Shown one piece after another: positions 10,209-21,303 of a DNA stretch of 64,000 nt. A program made the translations under genes and the position numbers. Origin of the DNA: Neoceratodus forsteri (lineage: Eukaryota > Chordata > Ceratodontiformes > Ceratodontidae); contig CM057459.1 of NCBI GenBank assembly GCA_016271365.2, positions 492,727,501 to 492,791,500 on the forward strand. The letters are read 5' to 3'. Positions within the stretch are counted from its first letter, which is position 1, and each line of letters begins with the position of its first letter. The notes below the pieces were generated by a model. It was not told the origin of the DNA, searched no databases, and worked only from the letters and a program-made list of their open reading frames with translations.

Positions 10209-12459
10209 CAGGGGCGTCATTTAGGGGTCGCCAGGGGTCGCATTCGCGACCCCTATGAAAATTATGCAACCCCTATGACAGGGCTTGCAACCCCTGCCTG
10301 CCCTGGGGCTCCCTATGGGACCGGATGCACTTTGCCGGCCGTTGCTGTCACGCAGGCATAACATGCCCCTTGGCTGTGCGACGCTGGTGTTGCTGCACAG
10401 TGTGTGAGGAGGACCGAGAGCCGGTTTCTTTCAGCCAGGGACTCAGGGAGCCTGAGAGTCTGCTGTGCTGCAAAATTAGCACAGACACAGACTGCTGATG
10501 CAATCAGGGACGAGAGATGGCGCCCGCTGCGACTGTCTTGCAGGTTAGCAACCCCGAAAATCATTGGTTGGAACACTTGGAGTAACTTAGGGCAAGGCAT
10601 TGAAGGCAAGTGCGGCGGTGCCACTTTTTACTTACTTGCTGGGTCTGGTGCTGCTGCGATTGGCTGCCTGGCAGGCTGGAGGGACTGGCTAGCGAGCGCC
10701 TTGGCGAGAATCCACGATACACGCTGCGGCGGGGAATCGGCGGATTTGAAATGGCCCTGGGTGCATCATCATGGTGCAGCAGGCGCTGAGAGTCAGACAG
10801 TCGCCGGAGTCGGGTAGCAGCCAGCCGGGCACTGGGGCAGAGTGGCAGACACTCAAGGGCTAGCAAGGCAAGGATTTAAGCGTCAAGCCATCCGAGAGCT
10901 GGAGCAGCTGATTGATCCAGGCTGGCGGCCGCGGGGCGAATCGGGTGATCGATATGATCTCCATCAGGCATCCGCGGTGGGGTGCCGTGCACCACAACTA
11001 GGGCAGGCACAGAAAAGCAATCCATCGGCAGAGCCAGAGCGGGCAGCCAGGGCAGGCAGAGAGAAGAAGACACAAACAACTGCAGTAAGTAGTGCAAAGT
11101 CGAGATGGGAGACGTGGTACTCCTGTTGTTGCTGGCAGCAAAGTCGGCAGTGAGAAGAAGACACAAACAACTGCAGTGGTAGTGCAAGTCGAGGCAGGGG
11201 AACCGTGGTACTCCTGTTGTTGCTGGCAAAGTTGGCAGTGAGTCAGCAGTGTATGTGTCTTGTCTACCAGGGCGGGAGACGAACTACTGAACATTAAAAA
11301 TGGGTAAAGGTGGTGATTTTATCTATGAAAGATGGTGTCCCGCATAGCTGTGGTGTTCCTTTCCTGGCACTTGCCATGCTGTTTTAGTAGTTTTACCCGC
11401 CACTGACCTGGTACGCTACAATGAAAGTTCTGAAGATGAAAATGCGCTAAAGGGGATAAAGTGCAGATAACATTTTGATGGTTCAAATATTTTGCCTTTT
11501 TCTCCAGGGCAGTGCATAGTTGAATTGTTTATTGGGGGGAAAAATGGGAGAGTCTGAGACTGGAGAGTGAGCGATCAGAGGAGCGTGCATTTGTCCAGGT
11601 CAGGACAGGACTGGGTTGGGAGGGGGAGTCAGTTGGCCAGTCAGGAGACCACCAGGCACTCCTGGTCAGCTGTGTGTTTTGTTTACAGTCTACAGAAGAG
11701 CCTGTAGATAGTTTACTGGTTGGGGCTGCTGCACTTGTCTTTAGTTAAGTCACCTGCTGCTGCTTCTTCCAGGGTCTGTGTCTGACTGTAGTGGTCTAGG
11801 GAGCTCAGCCCTCCAAGAAAGTACTAGATACTGGGTGCCCATCTGGGAAATCCATAAGGGTCCATGGTTGACACACTCATGTCATCACTACAACTATACT
11901 TCTAATTTCATCTCGTGGTTCACTGTCCGGTGCTGCGGGATGACTCTGGGAGAGAGAATAGGCGGTGGTGGGCCAGGCAGGCGGCGATTGGAGCACTCTG
12001 TCTGCAGGGTGGTGCCGCCAGGTGGGGACCCGGGGGTTGCCATTAAGGTCGGGTGGGGAAGGACTAGGAGGAGGAGGTTAGTTAGGGCAGCTAAGGCAGG
12101 CTGAATGAGCCTGAGGCCTACAACAACAGGCGCCACACTTGCACACAGTCAGCTAGCTGGGGAGGGTGCTAAGGATTATTTAGGCATCTGGCGCTATACT
12201 GATGATTCCATAATTAGATGAAAACTAGCTATTTAATTTGAATCAACATCTGTAATGACCCATTTCAGATTTATATTCAGACTTTACTATCCAATTGTAC
12301 TCTTTTTAAATTACTTGGTAACTAGCTCTATGTCCACATTGACAAATGCCACCCTCTCTGGCTCACATACACCGTGGCCCTCATCCACACCATGGCCCCA
12401 CCCACATCATGCCCACCCCACCTTGCTACCCCTATGATTTTGCTGAAATGACGCCCCTG
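10209..12459. mobile_element. Non-autonomous hAT-type DNA transposon (2251 bp)
   Basis: The ends are inverted repeats: the left end and the reverse complement of the right end both start CAGGGGCGTCATTT (14 identical bases). The element is flanked by a perfect 8-bp duplication, ACTGTTGT (10201-10208 and 12460-12467). A CAGGGG-type terminus with an 8-bp duplication is characteristic of the hAT superfamily. A subterminal palindrome (AGGGGTCGC...GCGACCCCT) lies just inside the left end. I find no hAT transposase motifs. The interior (about 10300-11280) is GC- and CpG-rich compared with its surroundings and holds open frames with no recognised domain, so captured host DNA is possible. Mobilisation would need a transposase from another copy. 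Confidence 0.88.
11061..11243 (+). repeat. 91-bp tandem duplication inside the hAT element
   Basis: A segment beginning GAGAAGAAGACACAAACAAC occurs at 11061 and at 11152. Each copy continues through GTGGTACTCCTGTTGTTGCTGG, with small indels between copies. It is local tandem structure within the transposon interior, with no coding call. Confidence 0.7.
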
Positions 12460-12624
12460 ACTGTTGTCTCTTTTCCCCAGCCCACCTGTCTGCATTTGTA
12501 ATCCACTGGCTCCCCTTAAATCTGCTTTCTGATCTTATCTAATCCCTAATCGACCATTTCTTTTGTCTATGTAATCCCTCCCCTGGCTTCCTGATTATTT
12601 ATACCTGCCCTCCCTCCACCCTAG

Positions 12625-13243
12625 GCTAACCCAGCCCAAATAGGTTCCCGCTGGATACTGTGTGAGTGGCAGCATCATCCCACAGCAAGCTGGCGCCGCT
12701 GATCTACCCCTCGTGCCATAACAGAGAAGGACCGCTGGAGAGATAAACTTCTCAAGGAAGCCGTGGAAACTGGAGAAATTCTGCAGGAAGCCCTGCTGCT
12801 TCAGTTGGCAAATCAGCCAGTGAGTACCTGGCTAACCCAGCCCTAATGGGATCCCACAGGATGCTGTGTGAGTGGCGGCATCCTCCCACAGCAAGCCACT
12901 GCCACTGATCTACCACCTGAGCCGTACCAGAGAAGGATCACAGGAGAGCTTAACTCCTCTAGGAAGCCACTGAAACTGGGAAAATTTTGCAGTGAGCACC
13001 ACTGCTCCTGTCGGCAAATCAGCCAGTGAATGCCCCAATAACCCAGCCATACTGGGCTCACACTGGATGCTGTGCGAGCAGCGGCATCTTCAAAGAGCAA
13101 GCCACCACTGATGATCTACCCCCTGAGCCGTACCAAAGAAGGACTGCTGGAGAGCTAAACTCCTCTAAGAAGCCTCCAAAAAACTGAGAAATTCTGTAGG
13201 GAGCCCCGCTGCTACTGTCGGCAAATCAGCCAGTGAATGCCCA
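12625..13243 (+). repeat. M cluster, three tandem modules
   Basis: Three head-to-tail M copies (about 12625-12830, 12831-13036, 13037-13243) follow U3. Adjacent copies join at the exact M borders, so the base after the end of one M is the first base of the next. The last copy is followed by GTAAGATTG of U4. Confidence 0.7.
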
Positions 13244-13786
13244 GTAAGATTGCCTGGAGAAGTGTAGTGCTAATTTTTAAAGAAAACTATTGGCTCAATT
13301 TTTCAAAGAGCCACTAACAGTGCAGTACCACAGCTGCAAGTGCTAAATTACTGGCACCATTATCAAACAGCTATTGTTGTAGCTCTGATGCCAGCTCCAA
13401 CTACTGTGGGACTGATTACTGCTGATTTCCCTCGTTTTTAGCCAGCGTCAGCTACTGTGGTACTGATTCTTAGCCCTTTTTGTTTTAAACTGTCTTTAAT
13501 TATACTGCAGTGAACCAACCCTGTTAGAGTAATAATCTGTACTTGTTGTCTGGTTGTGCCACTGCTTGCATTTTGCTCTGCTTCTCCCTATCTCTCTCTC
13601 TCTCCCAGGCTAAACCTTGATCTGCTGCTGTCTCTTTGCTCTAGCCCGCCTGTCCAAATCTATAGTACCCTGGCTCTTCCGAAATCTGCTTTCTGATCTG
13701 ATCTCCCCTACCCACCCATTTCTTTTGTCTATCTAATCCCATCCCTGGCTTTCGGATTATTTATACCTGCCCTCCCTGCTCCCTAG
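13244..13786 (+). repeat. U4 spacer, shortened
   Basis: This is a U spacer of 543 bp, shorter than the others because one of its two GGGACTGATT segments is mostly deleted and other small gaps occur. It begins GTAAGATTGC and ends GCTCCCTAG with a pyrimidine tract, keeping the intron-like borders. Confidence 0.68.
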
Positions 13787-14401
13787 GCTAACCCAGCCAT
13801 TCTGGGCTCCCTCTGGATTCTGTGCGAGTGGTGGCATCCTCCCACAGCAAACCTCTGCTGCTGAACTACCCCCCAAGCCATACCAGAGAGGGACCGTTCG
13901 ACAGCTAAACTCCTCTAGAAAGCCGCCAAAACCGGAGAAATTCTGTAGGGAGATCTGCTGCTCCTGTTGGAAAAACAACTAGTGAACGCCCAGCTAACCC
14001 AGCCCTACTGGGCTCCCGCTGGATGCTGTGCAAGCAGCAGCATCATCGCACAGCATGCCGCCGCTGCTGATCTATCCCCCGAGCCGTATAAGAGAAGGAC
14101 CGCAGAGAAACTAAACTCCTCTAGGAAGCAGCCAAAATGAGAAATTCTGCAGGGAGCTCCGCTGCTCCTGTAGGCAAATCAGCCAGTGAACGCTCAGCTA
14201 ACCCAGCCCTACTGGGCTCCTGCTGGATGCTGTGTGAGAGACGGTATCCTCCCATAGCAAGCCGCCACCACTGATATACCCTCGAGCTGTACCAGAGAAG
14301 GACAGCTAGAGAGATAAACTCCTCTAGGAAGCTGCCAAAGCCAGAGAAATTCTGCAGGGAGAACAGCTGCTCCTGTTGGCAAATCAGCCAGTGAACACCC
14401 A
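13787..14401 (+). repeat. M cluster, three tandem modules
   Basis: Three M copies (about 13787-13992, 13993-14196, 14197-14401) are joined precisely, then followed by GTAAGATAG of U5. Confidence 0.7.
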
Positions 14402-15080
14402 GTAAGATAGTCTGGAGAAGTGTAGTGCTAATTGTTTAAAAAAACTGTTGGCGCCATTTTTCAAACTGCCACTACTGGTGCAGTACCACAGTTGCAAGTA
14501 CTAAACTATTGGTGCCATTTTCGAACATTCACTAATGGTCCTAACCCTGCACACTGCTCAGCTACTGCTGAAGCTTCCCTGCCAGCACCCACTACTGTGG
14601 GACTGATTTTTAGCCCTTTATATTGTCAACTGTACTTAATTATACTGCTGATTTCCTTCGTTTTTAGCCAGCGCCAACTACTGTGGGACTGATTCTTAGC
14701 CATTTTTGTTTTAAACCATCTTTAATTATAATGCTGATTTCCCCCAGTTTTAGCCTATTGTGCTACAGCTTTTTACTTTAATTTACTACAGTGAACAAAC
14801 CCTGTTAGGGTAATAATCTATACTAGTTTTCTGGTTGTGCCAGTGATCGTATTTTGCTTTGCCTACTTCTCACTATCTCTTTCTGTCACTCTCTCTGTAT
14901 CTCCGGCTAAACCTCGCTCTGCTGCTGTCTCTTCTCCTCAGCCCACCTGTCCAAATCTGTAATCCCCTGGCTCCTCCTAAATCTGCTTTCTGATCTCCTC
15001 CCTAACCATCCATTTCTTTTGTCTATCTAATCCCTCTCCTGGCTTTCTGATTATTTATACCTGCCTTCTCTTCTCCCTTG
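14402..15080 (+). repeat. U5 spacer
   Basis: This is a 679-bp spacer beginning GTAAGATAGTCTGG. Its right border reads CTTCTCCCTTG, so the acceptor-like AG has become TG in this copy. All other features match U1. Confidence 0.68.
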
Positions 15081-15905
15081 GCTAACACAGCTCTTTTTGG
15101 CTCCCGTTGGATGCTGTGTGAGTGGCAGCATCCTCCCACAGCATGCCTCCACTGCTGATCTACCCCCCAAGCTGTACCAGAGAAGAACTGCTGAAGAGCT
15201 AAACTCCTCTAGGAAGCCGTCAAAACTGGAGAAATTCTGCAGAGATCCCCACTGCTCCTGTCGGCATATCAGCCAGTGAACACCCAGCTAACCCAGCCCT
15301 ACTGGGCTCCAGCTGAAATCTGTGTGAGAGGTGGCATCCTCCCACAGCAAGCTGCTGCTGCATATCTATCCCCCCGAGCCATAACGGAGAAGGACTGCTG
15401 GAGAGCTAAACTCCTCTAGGAGGAAACCGAAACTGAAGAAATTCTGCAGGGATCCCTGCTGCTGCTGTCAGCAAATCAGCCAGTGAACGTCCAGCTAATC
15501 CAGCCCCAGTGGGCTCCCACTGGATTCTGTTTGAGAGGCAGCATCCTTCCTGAGCAAGCTGCCGCTACAGATGTACCCCCCAAGCCGTACCAAAGAAGGA
15601 CCGCTGGAGAGCTAACTTCCTCTAGGAAGCCGCCGAAACCTGAGAAATTCTGTAGGGAGCCCCGCTGCTCCTGTCGGCAAATCAGCCAGTGAATGCCCAG
15701 CTAACCGAGCCCTACTGGGCTCCCTCTGGATGTTCTGTGAGTGGCGGCATCTTCCCATACCAAGCCACCACAACTGATCTACTTCCTGAACCATACCAGA
15801 GAAGGGCCACTGGAGAACTAAACTCTTCTAGGAAGCTGCTGAAACTGGAGAAATTCTGCAGGGATACCCGCTTCTCCTGTCAGAACATCAAACAGTGAAG
15901 ACCCA
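15081..15905 (+). repeat. M cluster, four tandem modules
   Basis: Four M copies (about 15081-15286, 15287-15493, 15494-15699, 15700-15905) lie between U5 and U6. In the last two, an open frame of about 69 codons spans nearly the whole module and ends at the TGA of CAGTGA; each frame runs past the module border into the previous one. Confidence 0.7.
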
Positions 15906-16628
15906 GTAAGAGGGTCTGGAGAAGCGCAGTGCTAATTTGAAAAAAAAATATTGGTGCCATCATAGGTGTCGGAACAGGGGGGGCCACCAGGTCCATGGCC
16001 CTACCGCTTTCATAAGTGGCCCTATCACTTTTTGCTATCATGGTAATATATTTAATAGGGGAAAATTTACCCCTTACGTCCTTGGCCCTACCACTTTTCA
16101 AACCGTTCCGGCACCACTGGGTGCCATTTTTCAAACTGCCACTACTGGTCCAGAACCGCAATTGTAAGTACTAAACTATTGGTGCCATTTTCGAACATCC
16201 AGTACTGGTCCTAACCCTGCGCACTGCTCGGCTAATGCTGAAGCTCCGCTGTCAGCTCCAACTACTGTGGGACTGATTTTTAGCCCTTTTTGTTTTCAAC
16301 TGTCCATAATTATACTGCTGATTTTTCTTGTTTTTAGCCAGCTCTAACTACTGTGGGACTGAATCTTATCCCATTTTTGTTTTAAACTGTCTTTAATTAT
16401 ACTGCTGATTTCCCTCATTTTTAGCCTATTGTGTTACAGGTATTTCATTTAATTTGCTACAGTGAACCAGCCCTGTCTCTTCTCCCCAGCCTGTCTGTAT
16501 TTGTAATCCCCTGTCTCCTCCTAAATGTGCTTTCTGATCTGATCTCCTCCCTAACCGCCCATTTCTTTTGTCTATTTAATCCCTCCCCTGGTTTCTGATT
16601 ATTTATCCCTGCCCTACCTTCTCCCTAG
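15906..16628 (+). repeat. U6 spacer, interrupted by a small MITE
   Basis: This spacer begins GTAAGAGGGTCTGG and ends CTCCCTAG at 16627-16628. A 159-bp element is inserted at 15961. Apart from that element and its 8-bp duplication, about 556 bp of U remain; the CT-rich and TTTTCTGG parts are deleted. Confidence 0.68.
15961..16119. mobile_element. 159-bp hAT-type MITE
   Basis: This small element is flanked by a perfect 8-bp duplication, GGTGCCAT (15953-15960 and 16120-16127). The left end reads CATAGGTGTCGGAACA and the reverse complement of the right end reads CAGTGGTGCCGGAACG, matching at 12 of 16 positions. An imperfect terminal inverted repeat with an 8-bp duplication fits the hAT superfamily. 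It has no coding capacity. Confidence 0.8.
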
Positions 16629-17858
16629 GCTAACCCAGCCCTACTGGGCTGTCACTGGATGCTGTGTGAGTGGTGGCATCCTCTCACAGGAAGTGATCTA
16701 CCCCCGAGCCATACCAGAGAAGGATTGCTGGAGAGCTAAACTTCACTAGGAAGCCACCAAAACCAAAGAAATTCTGCAGGAAGACCTGCTGCTCCTGTTG
16801 GCAAATCAGCCAGTGAACCTCCAGCTAACCCAGTCCTACTGGGTTCTCATTGGATGTTGCGTGAGTGGTGGCATCCTCCAATAGCAAGCCACCGCCTCTG
16901 ATCTACCCACAAAGCCGTACAAGAGATGGACCGCTGGAGTGCTAAACTTCTCTAGGAAGCCGCCGAGATTGGAGAAATTCTGCAGAGAGCCCTGCTGATC
17001 ATGTAGGCAAATCAGCCAGTCAACGCCCAGCTAACCCAGTCCTACTGGGCTCCTGCTGCATGCTGTGCCAGTGTTGGCATCCTCCCAAAGCAAGCTGCCG
17101 CTGCTGATCTACCTGCCAAGCTGCACGAGAGAAGGACTGCTGGAGAGCTAAACTCCTCTAGGAAGCAGCTGAAATCGAAGAAATTCTGCAGGGAGCCCGG
17201 CTGCTCCTGTCGGCAAATCAGCCAGTGAATGCTCGGTTATCCCAGCCCTACTAGGCTCTTGCTGGATGTTGTGCGAGTGGCAGCATCCTCCCATAGCAAA
17301 CCACTGCCACTGATCTTCCTCCCGAGCCATACCGGAGAAGGACCACTGGAGAGCTAAACTCTTGTAGGAAGCCGCCGAAACTGGAGAAATTCTGCATGTA
17401 GTGTCGCTGCTCCTGTCAGCATATCAGCCAGTGAACCCCCAGGTAACAGAACCCTACTGGTCTCCCACTGGATGCTGTGTAAGTGGCAGCATCCTTCCAC
17501 AGCAAGCTGCTGCCGCTGATCTACCCCCCCGGGCCGTACCAAAGAATGACCGATGGAGAGCTAAACTCCTCTAGCAAGCCACCTAATCCAGAGAAATTTT
17601 GCAGGGAACCCCACTGCTCCTGTCGGCAAATCAGCCAGAGAATGCCTGGCTATTCCAGCCCTACTGGGCTGCCACTGGATGCTGTGTGAGTGGCAGCATC
17701 CTACCACAGCAAGCTGCTGAACTACCCCCCCCCCTCACCTAAGCCATACCAAAAAAGGACCTCTGGAGAGCTAAACTCCTTTATTAAGCTGCCAAAACTG
17801 GAGATATTCTGCATGGAGCCCTGCTGCTCCTGTTGGCAAATAAGCCAGTGACCGCCCA
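16629..17858 (+). repeat. M cluster, six tandem modules
   Basis: This is the largest M cluster: copies start at about 16629 (195 bp, with a small deletion), 16824, 17030, 17236, 17442 and 17649. The last ends at 17858, followed by GTAAGAGATTC of U7. All copies share the same borders. Confidence 0.7.
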
Positions 17859-18000
17859 GTAAGAGATTCTGGAGAAGCCCGCTGGTGCTGCATGCTGGCT
17901 CCCGACCCTGTCCCTTCCACCCACCCATTTGGGGCATTTATTCTCAGGTACGGGCTACCATGTGACTAAGAGCCCAGTCAGCCATTTACTCCTTATAATA
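17859..18000 (+). repeat. U7 stub and array end
   Basis: The first roughly 22 bp (GTAAGAGATTCTGGAGAAG) match the start of U. After about 17880 the similarity stops and unassigned sequence leads into the LINE that follows. This is the right edge of the U-M array. Confidence 0.5.
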
Positions 18001-18191
18001 ATTAATCACTAGGGGTGCTGCCTCTCTGCTACTCCCACTAATGTTTTTTTTTTCTTTCTCCTGCATCTACCTGATATTGCTAGTGTCTCCCTCTATCCTC
18101 AAACTCCAGCTACAACAATGCCTCCTGTCTACAAAGTTTGAGCCACTGCAAGTCATGTTGACTGGACTTGCAGTAGCGTTTTTTCTCAACT

Positions 18192-21100
18192 ATGGCCCTG
18201 ACAATGCTATCCCTAACATTCCTTGGTGTGGCATTACTACAATTAGCCTGGCTCTCCCTGATATTCTCTCCACCTCTGCCCATGTCCACACATCTCACCC
18301 AGTCTGATTTCATCTTTTCAAACCTGCTCTGCACACCACCTAAACGCCTTTATCTCACGCCTCTCATACTTCCAAAGTTTATTACTTATCTCGGCTTGAG
18401 AGCTTTATATAAAGGTGCTTGTCACTTTCAAATCCCTATACCCTGCATTGCACATAGAAAACTCTGGTACCTACTACTAATTGCCCTCATCCTTGTGGGT
18501 GATGTTGAACTAAACCCAGGTCCTATAACACCACACTCTCACACTGACCAAACATGGTCTACTGCTAAGGGACTATGTATAGTGCATACCAACATCAGAA
18601 GTCTGCTCTGTAATCTTACTGAGCTGGAAGCACGGGTGAAACTTTATCAACCAGATGTTCTATGCCTGTTTGAAACATGGCTGAAGCCATCAGTCCCAGA
18701 CTCCTCATGCTTCCTACCCAACTACAACCTCATTAGATGTGACAGGCAGCCCCCTAGTAGGGGTGGGGGTGTAGCTATCGTCTACAGATCACATCTTGAT
18801 CTTTCCATCACTTCTACCCTAGCCCTCTCCTCTTGTGAATCCCTGCACACGACCCTCCTCCTGTATACTAAAAAACTTCACATAGTCTGCATCTACAACC
18901 CCTTGAAAAGTGGTATCCTGGGCCTTGAAGAACTGCTCACTAAGATCCCCCCCTACCATCGGTCACAATGAAGTACTAATACTAGGTGACCTGAATTTAA
19001 ACTGGATTGGCAATGGGCATAACACTCTCCTGTCCTTAGTGCAAGGTTATGACCTCTATCAAACAATAAACTGCCCCACTAGAACTTCATCTACCTCAAA
19101 TTCTGGTACCCTGATAGACTGGATCTTGACCAGTCACACTGACAGAATTAGGGCTGCAGGCACCCTAGTGGATGCCATATGTGACCACTCCCCCACCATC
19201 TGTACATGGAGTACCTCAGTTATCCCTTCCGCACCACTGAAATACGTCACATTTATAAACTTCGCTGGGCTGGAGAAAGCAAAGTTCCTACTTGTGGTCT
19301 CCTCCATTGACTGGTCCTTCCTTAATTCAACTAGGGACACACAGGCAGCACTTGATTACTTTATTACACAGTTCGGAGCTCTTCAGGACAGACATACCCC
19401 TCTTATCACTAAATATGTCCTTGGCAAACAAACAAAATGGCTCCACAAAGATCTGCTCGCCCTACTCAGGACTAGGAACAAAAAGTTGGAGGTGCTAGAA
19501 AAGATCCAGCCTCCCAGCTCACTTTAACAGCTACAGAGCACAGAGGAACTCCTATAAGAGGCAAATCAGGCTAGCTAAGAGTAACTACTGTAAAGAACTT
19601 CTGGATGCTGCAGGAGATTCAAGGAAGTTTTGGTCGCATGATAAAATCTTTCTAGATACCCAAAAATCCAACCCTGAAAATGATATGGTCCTGAATAACA
19701 CACACTGCAATGACCAGACAACTATTGCTAACTGCTTTAAATGCCACTTTGCAGACCTATCTAGCTATACCTCAGCTTTCCACTCTACCCAGCCTAACTC
19801 TAGCCTCATGTGGGCAAATCACCCTCCTTTTTATTTTAAAGCCATCACCAAAGCAGCAGTCCTAAAACTACTCATTACAATCTCTGAAAACAGCAGTGTT
19901 GGCTTAGATGGTATCGAGCCCAATCTTCTAAAACTAGCAGCCCCATTTATTGCCTCCCCTCTAGCTAGAATCTACACTCTGTCTCTCTGTCAAGGTCATG
20001 CCCCTAAAATATTGAAAATTGCTAGAGTAACTCCTGTTTTCAAGAAAGGGGACAAGAAAGACAACTCAAACTATTGGCCCATTGCATTACTCTCTGTCCT
20101 AGGGAAAATCCTAGAAAAGCTTGTAGCATCCCAAACTACTGAATATTTATTCAAATTTGAACTGCTCCCACCCAACCAGCATGGTTTCCACAAAGGGCAT
20201 AGTACCACCATTGTCCTGCTCAAGTTCACGAACGATGTCCTTTGTGCTATGGACACTGGTCTTTTAACAGGAGCTGTATTCATAGACCTTACAAAAGCCT
20301 TTGATCTGGTTGATTACTCTCTACTGCTTTCAAATATCTCATCTCTGGGCTTTTTGTCGCATTCTGTAGCCTGGTTTAATAGCTACCTCACAAACAGATC
20401 GCAAGTTGTGAAATTCAGTTTGGCCATTTCAGATCTAGCACCCTTTAATACTGGAGTTCCCCTGGGCACCATCCTGGGCGCCCTTCTTTTCTCTAACTTT
20501 ATCCACCACATTATCCAGGACACCCCTCACGCTCATCTCTCCTTTATGCAGATGACCTTGTTCTGTACTATAGCTCTAAGAGCATCCCAGAGACAAATCT
20601 TAACCTTTCCTCTGCCTTCCATGATGTTCAGGCTTAGCTATCCTGGCACAAACTTTTGCTCAATATGGAAAAAACTCAGGCCATGGTCTTTGGCACTGGG
20701 GCCAAACTCAGGTTGTCGCAAAGTCAACTCAATGTCTCATGCCTTGATGGTTCTCTATTTGAGACGGTAAGCTCCTTCAAATACCTTGGAGTCCTGCTTG
20801 ATGGGTCCCTCAACTTTGACCAACATATCTTGTCGACATGTAAGACTGTAAACTCCAAAATCGGGCTTGCTTATAAAACTACTCCTATCCTGACGCCTTC
20901 TGCCAGACTAGCTATTGCTAGAGGTATTCTGCTCCCCATTCTAACTTATGGAACTGCAACTTACATTAATGTTTCTAATGCATCTCTACACAGATGGAAC
21001 ACAACGTATAACTCCATCTGTCACTATGCCTCAGTATCTCCGCGACTCAAACATAGATGTCAGCTGTACGCTGACCTTAACTGGCCTTCCCCCTCAAACT

Positions 21101-21303
21101 GCTCCCCTTTGGCTCGCTGGTGGATAGTATTATTAGAGCCAATGTCCTGGTATCTCTTGCCTCCCTCCTACTTCCTTCAACCTCCTCTTACAGCCTTTGG
21201 TCCACTGACCAATCCTTACTCCAATTTCCTAGATGAAAAACTGTCAAAAGTACCTGTACTTTCTTCTGTGCTGCTCCCAAACTATGTAACTCTCTTTTCC
21301 TAG
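18192..21303 (+). pseudogene. L2-A polyprotein: 2A-like leader, endonuclease, reverse transcriptase
   Basis: Translation from 18192 gives a hydrophobic N-terminus, then LLLIALILVGDVELNPGP, which is a 2A-type ribosome-skipping motif. The endonuclease blocks are VHTNIRSL, LFETWL, GGGVAIVYRS, and, in the next frame (18910-19527), LILGDLNLNW and CDHSP. The RT part (19685-20770) has RVTPVFKKGDKKDNSNYWPI, NQHGFHKGHST and AVFIDLTKAFDLVDYSLL. The catalytic YADD (TAT GCA GAT GAC, 20545-20556) is only read after a frameshift at about 20530. The 20656-21303 frame continues with YLGVLLDGSLNF and LPILTYGTATY. Frame changes near 18960, 19520 and 20530 make it non-functional. Confidence 0.85.
18501..18524 (+). 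other. 2A-like ribosome-skipping motif DVELNPGP
   Basis: Codons GAT GTT GAA CTA AAC CCA GGT CCT encode DVELNPGP, preceded by the hydrophobic ALILVG. This matches the 2A consensus D-V/I-E-x-N-P-G-P. 2A-like motifs near the N-terminus are known in some CR1/L2 non-LTR elements. If active, it would separate the short hydrophobic leader from the endonuclease-RT protein during translation. Activity of this copy is not shown. Confidence 0.75.

Larger units (their letters stand above)
9695..12624 (+). repeat. U3 spacer, interrupted by a hAT-type element
   Basis: This spacer runs from GTAAGAAAG at 9695 to the TAG at 12622-12624. It is split at 10208 by a 2251-bp insertion and resumes at 12460-12467 with a duplicated ACTGTTGT. 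Without the insertion and the duplication it is about 671 bp, matching the other U spacers. Confidence 0.7.

Noticed and set aside
10404..10817. Host gene exon (137-codon open frame in GC-rich DNA)
   Set aside because: No recognised domain, many overlapping open frames on both strands as expected in GC-rich DNA, and it lies wholly inside a transposon.
12625..17858. CRISPR array
   Set aside because: Repeat units are 206 bp with no short repeat-spacer pattern, and the genome is eukaryotic.
1..17880. U spacer as a solo LTR
   Set aside because: U lacks TG...CA ends and a target duplication, and alternates regularly with M in one orientation at exact borders.
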